Shown here one piece after another: positions 55,845 through 64,000 of a stretch of DNA of 64,000 bases; the stretch's first letter is position 1, and each line of letters opens with the position of its first letter. Under the pieces are notes generated by a model. It saw nothing but the letters and a program-made list of their open reading frames with translations, had not been told where the DNA came from and did no database searches. Source of the DNA: Erpetoichthys calabaricus (Eukaryota > Chordata > Cladistia > Polypteriformes > Polypteridae). The translations under genes were made by a program, and so were the position numbers. The stretch covers positions 127,941,420 to 128,005,419 of the forward strand of contig NC_041396.2 in NCBI RefSeq assembly GCF_900747795.2. The letters run 5' to 3'.

Positions 55845-58346
55845 GACCTGACACAATGGAGATGGCCAACACAGTTTGCAAAGAGTTCAATTTTTGAATT
55901 TGACTGCAAAGGACATATGATATGATGATAGTAGAATTAAAATGAGAGGTTGTCACAGTACTAACAGCTTCCTATTAAGTCTCTGAATTTAACTTTTCTG
56001 GAGCACTTGTCTGGTCATGGACTGTTATGACTCCCACATCTTTTCCATAAGGTGTTCTTTCCATTATCAAAACTACCCACTAGTGGTCCAGTCATATGTA
56101 AAATAACATTATTCCCATTACACTTCATGCATCAGCTCAAACATAAGATTTGTCCTTTGTTGATGCTCATGTATCTGTTAATCCACCTATTTTAGGTGTA
56201 GTCTGTATTCATCTCTCATGTTTTCCCCCAAATGATGGGCTACATATTAATTAAAACTGAAATTCATCTTTAAGTCAATGGGCCATTTCCATGTGCAGTA
56301 AAACTAAAGCTTCAAATCTCCGGAGAATGACTTGCATTCATAAGGCTGAATGACAGAAATGACCGCTACACTATTCAAGCACACAAGGGAAAAATTTTAT
56401 TCCAAGTTAAAACAAAGCTGATGGAGGCTCTCTAGTTTACAGCCTATTTTTATGTTCAGATTTCTGTGGAATGCACAATCACATAACCCATATGTCTATT
56501 TATTTTAATAAAAACAAACACACATATGGACAGAATCAGGATCCAAGGCAGCAACACACATTTGTTTAAAACCTTTACACAAAGGAGATGTAGATCTTTG
56601 AAATATCAGCCACACACAAAGAAAATGAGATCATCTCATCATGTGGGGCAATTCTGAGTTTTAGATTTAGTTTGAGATTTTTCTGAACATTTTCACCATG
56701 TATAGAGAAGGGGTTGGTTTGTGTTATGTTGTCAACTTTAAACTTCAAGGAGCAGCCTTCATTCAACAAATGTTGAAAATCACTGGCTGGTTTCAATATA
56801 CATTTTTTTAGTGTACGTTAAATATTTACAATCTACATCTACCTTGGCAACCTGGTGATGGTTTGAAGCAGCAATACAGCCAGTATTTCAAAATACAGTA
56901 TATGTACACAGTAAGAGATTAAATAAAAATATATGTGGTAAGGTGTTAAAAACAACTGTACTAAATGATCATTCAACACAAATCCAGAATGAACCTCCTA
57001 AAAATGACAAACATACACTGGACAACAGTTCAAAACTGGGCAAGACACTTTTTTTCAGATACACACACTTTTGAGTTTTCAACATCCAAGTTCCACAATT
57101 ATTTTCGATATACCATTTGGATTTCTTCATATTGAAGAATCAAAAAAGGGAACTTGCTGTCACCTAGGGTTACAGATGAAAACTCAGTCTGAGTTATTTT
57201 AAATTGCTGAAATAATTCCTGTGCAAATCCTGAATCCATTGTATGACGCATGCTGGAAAATAAGCAAAGACAAGTACAGAATGAGGTACCAACACACTGC
57301 CTGCCTTCAGTGGCCTACATACAGGAAATCTGGGCAAAAAGGCATCAAGCAACCCTGCATGAAAATGCACAACAGCGCTTGCTTTCAGCTTCCTAAATGT
57401 AATGTCCTTAATGTTCTTGTCCTTATTGCCACTTACAAGATATTTTGTTAGCTATCTTCAAGACAATACCGGAGTCTCAGAGAATGCAAGCGAAACAAGC
57501 CAGTGTAGCACTAGACCTCAGATCACTGAATTCAAACACATTTTTCTATACAGGAAAACAAGACATGTGTTCTTACCATCGGCAGTATCAGCTAAGGCAA
57601 ACTGCTGAAAATAGCTGTCTCAGGGTCAATGGCATTTCTTGCCCAAACAAAAAAACCTCTACATTCCAAGTTTCAGTGCTACATTAATTTAGTTAAAAAG
57701 CTTAAGAACAAGCTTCACAGTTTTCTATTTAGTCTTGTCCAAGTTAGTTTAAATAGCTCTTATTACATTATACACTACATAATCTTATTAATTATTATTA
57801 TAATCTTTCTTTCCCCCCTATTTTTTTTAATGATTTCTGTTATATAAATTCCCTAATTATACTGATTTGACTTCTTAGAAGTGGTTTTTTACCTCTCTAC
57901 TGACTTCTAAATCTACTTCACTGTGTTTAGTTTCAAATACAGCAGTCTCAAAATAATAAAATGAGGCCATTAGTGAGGAATGATCAGTTCAACACCCAGC
58001 CAGAAAAGCTGGATAGCTGTAGTGCAATATTTTTTTAGTTTTGTTTTTTTTCTTTACTGCCATTAGTAGATGGCAATAATGAATCACTCATGATACCTGC
58101 TTTGGCAATTACTTAAAACAGAACACTGATTTTTGCATTTTCATATCGTAATACTTTTAAACAAGAAAATGAAAAAGAAAAAAAAACACCTGTAAGAACT
58201 GTAAAGTAGAAAAGTGGTCTTAGATTATAAAACATTATGTGGTCTCCTAGAATTTCAAAGGAATTAAAGCACTCGCTCCCCTTTTAAGAAAATTTCTCTG
58301 AATCTTTACAAAATGCAGCAGAGTTGATATTGTCCTTTTCAGTGTC
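55845..58346 (-). other. tmem214 3' flank, probable 3' UTR
   Basis: Repeat-poor DNA downstream of the tmem214 stop codon. The first AATAAA on the minus strand that I see is at 56499-56504, which would give a 3' UTR of about 1.8 kb; another lies near 56397. An ATTAAA variant lies near 57830. The true end cannot be set by eye. Confidence 0.4.
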
Positions 58347-58482
58347 TTAAGCACTTGAATGCCTGGATATCAAGTCAAGTGCCCAGTTTTTCACGGCAAT
58401 GCTTCTGTTCTGCAGGTAACTCCAGCTTGAATCAGTAAAATTTATTAAATGATTCTGGACACACAGCCAGGAAACTTCTCCA
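58347..58482 (-). CDS. tmem214: TMEM214, last coding exon
   Basis: Transmembrane protein 214 is an endoplasmic reticulum membrane protein; the human protein is reported to anchor procaspase-4 and to act in ER-stress-induced apoptosis. This exon follows the acceptor 'tttctgctatag' and encodes 'GEVSWLCVQNHL', a helical stretch and 'NWALDLISRHSSA' to a TAA stop at 58347-58349. From memory, human TMEM214 ends 'GEVTWDCMKTQL...' and 'DWALALISQQ', the same pattern and length. The first base completes an Asn codon started in the preceding exon (AA|T). 136 nt. No defect is visible. Confidence 0.9.
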
Positions 58483-59420
58483 CTATAGCAGAAAACAAAA
58501 CAAAAACATTTACTGTAAACATATGAAGCACTTTCTGTTGACAAATATAACAACTACGCACAAATGGGCACACAATTAATAACTGAGCAAGCTGTAGAGT
58601 CAAGGGGTGAAGTAAATAATTTGAGTTATCAATAGCTTACCAAGTGTTGTCAAGAAAATTCTCTCTTCTACTTAAACTGCCTGAATATGGATAATTAGTT
58701 TAATGCAACTGCCAAGACCTGGGACTAAATCCTGCAATAATTATTATCTGGGTTGGAAACAGCAAGTTCTTCCTGTTCTTATGCAGATTTTTTCTTATGC
58801 AGATTCTCTTGTTTCCTAATCACGCCCTCAGATATGCTGTATATGTCAAACTCACTGGTGACTCTTGGCTAAGTTTTATTGTATGTGTTGACCTCCAAAG
58901 AGTAAACAATTACACTTAAACATTAATCCAAGTGTCTCCCATGTTATTTTTTTGGTTAGAATTCTTTTTAAAGATCTATGAACCTAAAACATACAATACT
59001 AAATTTCCAGACAAAAATGTTTTATGATATTTTAAAGAGACAATACTTGTAAAACACATCATAAAATGAGGACACACCACTTCTTTCTTTCCCTCTGAAT
59101 ATATTTTCAGCTGGTTTGAGGGCAAATCATGATTGGTTAATACGGCACACCCACAGTGAAAATCACTGAAGGCGATACTCAGAACCTCTCACTTAAAATG
59201 AAATTTGCACATGGATGTCTGTGCGGCACAGGCAATGCAATAAGATCAAGATTCAGGATTTCAAGTTAGAGGTCCCTGATTGCATAAAAGAGGCCATTTT
59301 AAACAATTACAAATATCTAAAGTGTATTATAATAAAATAATCCGAGAAAGTAATAAAATACCATAAAATATGACCTAAAGTAAGCCTACTTTTGGTGAAC
59401 ACTAAATACTTCACACTTAC

Positions 59421-59572
59421 TTGCAGGACTTAACAAATGTCTGCCAGCTTTCATCCATCAAAGTTACAGCATATGTCATAAGTGGCCGCAGGTAATTTTG
59501 GTGTATGAACAGAAGTAATACTTTCAAATATTCAATAAAGTTCACCACACATTCTGGAATGCTTGCACTGAG
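59421..59572 (-). CDS. tmem214: TMEM214, penultimate exon
   Basis: Acceptor 'ttttatttcag', donor CAA|GTAAGT. 152 nt, phase 0 at the start and two bases over at the end. It encodes 'LSASIPECVVNFIEYLKVLL' followed by 'LFIHQNYLRPLMTY' and 'ESWQTFVKSC'. The human counterpart, as I recall it, reads 'LPDSVNQLLRYLRELPLLFH' and 'QNVLLPLW', so the Phe-His-Gln-Asn core is conserved. This luminal or peripheral C-terminal helical region follows the transmembrane segment. Intron of about 0.94 kb to the last exon. Confidence 0.92.
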
Positions 59573-59810
59573 CTGAAATAAAACAGAAAAAGTTGTACTT
59601 ATACTATCTCCAAGAAAAAAACAGAAACAACACCTTGCAAATATTCACATATCTACTTGGATTACATCTCAATATACTCAGTTAAGAGCAATGGGGCTTT
59701 GTGATAATTTGGGTATGAAGAAACACTCTTAACATGTGGGCTATTTGTTGTGTACACTGTATGAATTCAACTATAAAGTAACTGAAGGAAAGGCAGAGTG
59801 AGCCCTTTAC

Positions 59811-59979
59811 CAATTCGATTAATTTAGGAGCATTTTCTTTGATCCAAGTAATCTGGCCTGCACACTTTTCTGTGATGTATGCTGATGTAACAATCGTCTT
59901 CTCCCAAGCCATTTCTAGAGTAGGCCCAAATGTTTTAACCATTTCTGAGTAGTAATAGGGAGCATTTGTTTCCAGCCAA
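59811..59979 (-). CDS. tmem214: TMEM214, third-last exon
   Basis: Acceptor after a long T tract ('ttttcttctgcag'), donor TTG|GTAAAG. 169 nt. It encodes 'WLETNAPYYYSEMVKTFGP', 'LEMAWEKTIVTSAYITEKCA' and 'WIKENAPKLIEL'. Human TMEM214 has 'WLGETLPLWGSHLLTVVRP', 'LQLAWAHTNATVSFLSAHCA' and 'WFGDSLTSLSQRL' in the same places, so length and landmarks (WL, P-L-AW, CA) agree. The first base completes a Ser codon (AG|T). Confidence 0.93.
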
Positions 59980-61615
59980 CTGCAGAAGAAAAAAAAATTA
60001 CAGTATTATAAATGGCAACAACAACAAAAAAAGTGTTGTGTTTGAAGGAAGTGGATGGAATGTTTTAAATACATATTGACACAGTTTTACAAAAAGAATG
60101 CTGTATGATACATTCCAAATTTTCAATAAGTCAACTATGAAAAATCTGAAACTGTGTTCACAGATATATAAATAACAAGCAAAAAAAATGCAATCAGCTA
60201 AGGCAAGTTCTGTTTTAGAATACCCTTGCACTTGAAGGCCTATGTTAAAAAGTGTCTAAAAAAGAAATTCTTCTGAATTAACTTAAAATGTCATACTACC
60301 AATTCCACATATTTTGTTGTTATTAAAAAAACATTTCTTAATTTCTCTTTAGATATAATACCCTCAATCATATATAAGAACTACCAGGCTCTAACTATTT
60401 AAGAAGTTGTCAAGTTACGGTTAAGATGAGGATGATGTTGGAATGGAAAATAAAGTGTAATATATCTTTATTCTTAAACAGAATCTTTTAAAACTGTATT
60501 AAGAAATTGGGTGTTCCAGATGCGTAAGGTCTGCCTGGAAAAAAATGTTAATATTAATTTATACAGTCAAACGTTTTAGTTAAAATGTGATTCATTTATT
60601 TATTTTACTTTAAGTGGTCAGACACAGAGCATTTTTCTCTTTAACACAGTGTTACAAAGACTAAGCTCATTTACTACACCAGTATTTACACATATTCTAT
60701 TGATTTTACGGGCTCAAGGTCAAATTCTTCCAATAGCCCACTGCATATGTAGCACTACTACAGTTGGTCGCAGACTGCCATTTTAGATAAAAACAGATGT
60801 GATGAAAATGCTTTGTGAAGAATTCAATGCAAACTGAAACTAGTATGCACTGAAGTCATATCGATTCAAAGTGTTGGGTTCTGATCCCTTGCCCAGTCAT
60901 TGTCTGTATGGAGTTTGTAAATTCTCCATATGTTTTTTACTAAACTGAGGGGGTATTGGCTCCCACTTTCCATACAAGGCTACCGTGAAGGACTATTTAC
61001 TTAATTAAAAAAAAAAAAAACACACACCACTAATAGGGGTTTATTGTAATTTCACTAAAACAGGATGATGTGTGGGAGAATATCGACCTAACCTATGAAT
61101 TAAGGCCTTTCTAAAGATGTTCCATTTGCTGTGTAAAAGTGATCCAAACAAGCTTTTGTATGATTAGCAAATGGAAATCTCAATCTGCATAAGCTGTATT
61201 ACTGATCAGAAACTCTAAAAGAAATTGACACAACAAGCAGCAACTATAGCGTACCCATTCAAGAAAACAATGCATTTCTTTTACCTTATCAGTATATATT
61301 AAGCAAGAGTTACCAGAAAATGGAAGAGAACACCACAAAAATCCACTCTTAAGATATTACAGGAAAAATAAACCCATAATCAATGGAATAACAGAAGTCA
61401 ATGTTTATACAACTTACTGGTTGACCATAACATATAAAACTATCAATAATATAATTACAACTATTCAACAGGTTCAGTTCTAATAAGATTCCAGAAAAAA
61501 ATTAATAATGAACGTTGAAGACTTAACAATATGAGAGCAAAGAAATTTTACTGTGAACAAGTCACATTAACTAAAATGTAAAATAAAAATGAAAAAAAGA
61601 AAGAAAAACACTGAC
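59980..61615 (-). other. tmem214 intron
   Basis: The reading frame joins Ser-Trp across this intron, so no coding exon is missing inside. AT-rich, no insertions recognised. Confidence 0.8.
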
Positions 61616-61712
61616 CTGTACCCTTTGTTTGAATAAACAGATATTTTATTGTATGCCTGTTGAGAAAAGGACATCATTCCAGACTGCTGAAGAACTTGTG
61701 CAACTGATGAAC
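61616..61712 (-). CDS. tmem214: TMEM214, fourth-last exon
   Basis: Acceptor 'atcccccctgctag', donor ACAG|GTCAGT. 97 nt with two bases to complete an upstream codon and two bases left over for the next exon. It encodes 'SSVAQVLQQSGMMSFSQQAY' then 'NKISVYSNKGY(S)'. Human: '...LLRSSGFLPASQQACAKLY', 'SYSLQGYS'. The exon lies just after the protein's single predicted membrane segment, which must be in the preceding exon; I do not find that exon in 61713-64000, so it is probably beyond the right edge. Confidence 0.9.
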
Positions 61713-61874
61713 CTAGCAGGGGGGATAAAAAAGGCCACAATAGGTGAACTTTATACTATACATTTTATTCAGTTACTTTTTAAAGGAAGGTTCACTTACT
61801 CATCCATCTAACCCTCAACACACTCAATAACCACCCCACAATTCCATAACATTTATAAGTATATTAATCATATT

Positions 61875-62207
61875 CTCGCAGTTGGGAGATCTGGGGACCT
61901 GGGTTCGATTCCCGGGTCCTCCCTGCGTGGAGTTTGCATGTTCTCCCCGTGTCTGCGTGGGTTTCCTCCGGGCGCTCCGGTTTCCTCCCACATTCCAAAG
62001 ACATGCAGGTTAGGTGGATTGGCGATTCTAAATTGGCCCTAGTGTGTGCTTGGTGTGTGGGTGTGTTTGTGTGTGTCCTGCGGTGGGTTGGCACCCTGCC
62101 CAGGATTGTTTCCTGCCTTGTGCCCTGTGTTGGCTGGGATTGGCTCCAGCAGACCCCCGTGACCCTGTATTCGGATTCAGCGGGTTGGAAAATGGATGGA
62201 TGGATGG
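61875..62207 (+). mobile_element. SINE, slightly 5'-truncated, in tmem214 intron
   Basis: It is the same family as 9986, lacking about 40 bases of the head including the A box; the B box (gggttcgattccc) is intact. Perfect 12-bp duplications, ATTAATCATATT, flank it (61863-61874 and 62208-62219). It lies antisense to tmem214. Confidence 0.95.
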
Positions 62208-63106
62208 ATTAATCATATTAATCATGAATTAGAAAAGATTTATTGTCAAAAATCCAAAATGTATACTTTAGAGGATATGTATTAGTATTTCTATAATGAA
62301 AATTCAAATTGTTTCATAAAACTGCAGTTCACTGATGGCAAAGTCTGGTTTTATAAATAAAACAATCTCTTTAAAAATATATTAGCAGCACTAACTATAT
62401 CCAGGACTGCAGCATTTTTTTCCTTGGGTAGGTCTTAAATTTTATGCATTTGTTGATTTCAAAACTGTTAAAATAATAATGTTTGTCTTAAGTAGATCCT
62501 TCTGTGTTCTTGTTCACTTAATTTGTTGCCAAATTAATTCATTTTTAATTTGCATCATGCTGCTTTTAGCCTGCAGTCTCTAGCTTATTTTCTACCACTT
62601 TTTAGAGTGGTTTTGTGTGAAAAATTCTACTCTTTGCTAGAACACAAGTTACTTAATTTTGATGTACTCTTATTATTCTAGCTGCTTCCAGAGTCTTAAA
62701 AACAAATGTATATGCAGTATTAATATTCATTCAAAGTAGTTTGTATGATTTCAGTATCGACAAGTATCCAAAAAGATGGCAGAAAGGAAAAAAAGAGATC
62801 TGGTTTGGAACAAATTATCACAAGTAATGGTAGGAATAGTGTACCTCAAGGGAGAAGCAAAGTAACTGCACATTTGGGAGCCAGTGTTGTGTTGATTGTA
62901 ATGATAAAATACAAGGACCTAGTTCTAAGATTCTCAGAAGACTGAAGCAAAATCATTACAGAAGACACACAGAAAAAGAGAATCATGTCCAAAAAAGTAG
63001 CATAAGAACTGCTGAAGGAAGATAGCAGACCTGTCACTTATTAGGCAAGATAATAGTGCAAAATAAACAGAGATTTCTGAGGCTGATAATAAAAATGTGT
63101 TTGTGT

Positions 63107-63245
63107 GTGAGTGTGTTCATTTTGCAATGGACTGGCACCCTGCACAGGGATAGATCCTACCTTGCACCTGATGCTTGCTGGGATAGGCTTCACCTACCTT
63201 GTGACCCTGCTCTTGATACAGTAAGTGTGTTTGAAAATGGATGGA
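63107..63245 (+). mobile_element. Old diverged SINE tail
   Basis: 'ggactggcaccctgcacagg', 'gctgggataggcttcac' and 'aaaatggatggatgg' are recognisable but much more diverged than the other copies, so it is an older insertion. Confidence 0.8.
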
Positions 63246-64000
63246 TGGTTAATAAAAATGTGACAATACTATTTCTTTGTAGGTCTGAGCAATTTAAAGC
63301 ATGGAGCAGACAGTGAGAAAAAAATAAAGGGTTATTTGAAATAATGACTAATGTCTTTGTAAATTTGATGTTTGGAAGGTTCCCACAAAATGTAATTTGG
63401 TGGGCAAACAAAATGTTTGTGTGTCTGAAATGATACTCCGATTTAACAAAAAAATATGAAGGTGAAAATGCTTGCATAAAGGAAGATTGAACATTTCAAA
63501 ATAGAGGGAAAATTGGGATGGTATGATATATGGGCTCTTGTATACGAATAATCTTTTGCTGATATCAAAAAGCAGCATAAAAGATGGCACACTAAGTTAC
63601 AAGGGAAGCAAAATTCATGTAGGTGAATACACAAAACACCAAAATGACAGCTGGAGACACAGTAATTGGGCATGTGGCATTGAGGATGTGGGTGCTTGAC
63701 CATGAGGCTCAGTACAAAGGTGGTTCATAAAAGTTGTGGTTGAAAGAGAGGTTGTGACTTAAATTTACCTGTTGTAGGCCATTTTGGAGAAAAACAAAAA
63801 TATGCCTTACTCAGGCATTTCTGAAGTGATTTTTCACAATGGAAGAATACATTACTTTATCCCAAAACCTGTGTTGTTAAGTGGACTATAATTTGAAAAA
63901 AAAGTACATGCTGAGGTTTACAATGCAGGGCCAATCAAACACTGAAAGAAATGTGCAACAAAATCCTTAAAACATAACATGTTTTTATAATGCGTTGGCA

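Larger units (their letters stand above)
61713..64000 (-). other. tmem214 upstream intron (open at window edge)
   Basis: It contains a recent SINE (61875-62207) and an old one (63107-63245). No further tmem214 exon recognised on the minus strand. Confidence 0.6.

Noticed and set aside
62220-64000. Search for the tmem214 membrane-segment exon
   Set aside because: No minus-strand stretch shows the hydrophobic segment with a compatible donor; the exon is most likely outside the window.

Overview
The window is vertebrate nuclear DNA, almost certainly from a ray-finned fish. A tRNA-headed SINE with an (ATGG)n tail recurs, several Tc1/mariner lineages are present, and there are RTE, L2-like and other LINE fragments, a Helitron, a class I endogenous retrovirus and a Ty3/gypsy element. 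A polypterid (bichir or reedfish) is my guess from the look of the SINE, but that is weak. Bacterial features (operons, CRISPR, IS elements) are absent. Most of the 64 kb is transposable-element sediment with many nested insertions.

Layout. 1-2.1 kb: a hAT-type MITE cut by the window edge, then a decayed mariner. 2.2-9.0 kb: a broken class I endogenous retrovirus on the minus strand, inserted in an older small repeat. 9.2-10.5 kb: a Tigger/pogo-type MITE carrying a complete SINE with 12-bp target duplications. 11.7-13.3 kb: a Tc1-like element with most of a transposase. 13.9-14.6 kb: a hAT-type MITE with perfect 8-bp duplications. 15.4-15.7 kb: a solo LTR. 16.1-16.9 kb: two tRNA genes, Ala-AGC and intron-bearing Tyr-GTA. 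17.8-18.4 kb: a fold-back Tc1 derivative. 18.5-24.9 kb: a Penelope-like fragment interrupted by a 5.95-kb Helitron that holds a ~1.2-kb inverted duplication, two L2-like LINE pieces and a truncated Tc1. 25.3-34 kb: mostly single-copy DNA with two CCAAT-box-rich promoter-like regions and candidate exons I cannot name, plus another Tigger MITE and Tc1 copy. 35.1-37.0 kb: RTE tail and a Tc1 element with a decayed transposase. 37.8-39.3 kb: SINE and a LINE C-terminus. 39.8-45.9 kb: a nearly complete but broken Ty3/gypsy element on the minus strand. 46.5-50.1 kb: an RTE fragment and a LINE split by a 2.15-kb TIR element. 54.5-55.8 kb: Tc1 derivative and RTE tail.

The one host protein gene I can name is tmem214: its last four coding exons lie on the minus strand between 61712 and 58347, with joined reading phase and consensus splice sites. 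Upstream exons lie beyond the right edge. The two tRNA genes look functional. Everything else with coding capacity is transposon-derived or unassigned.
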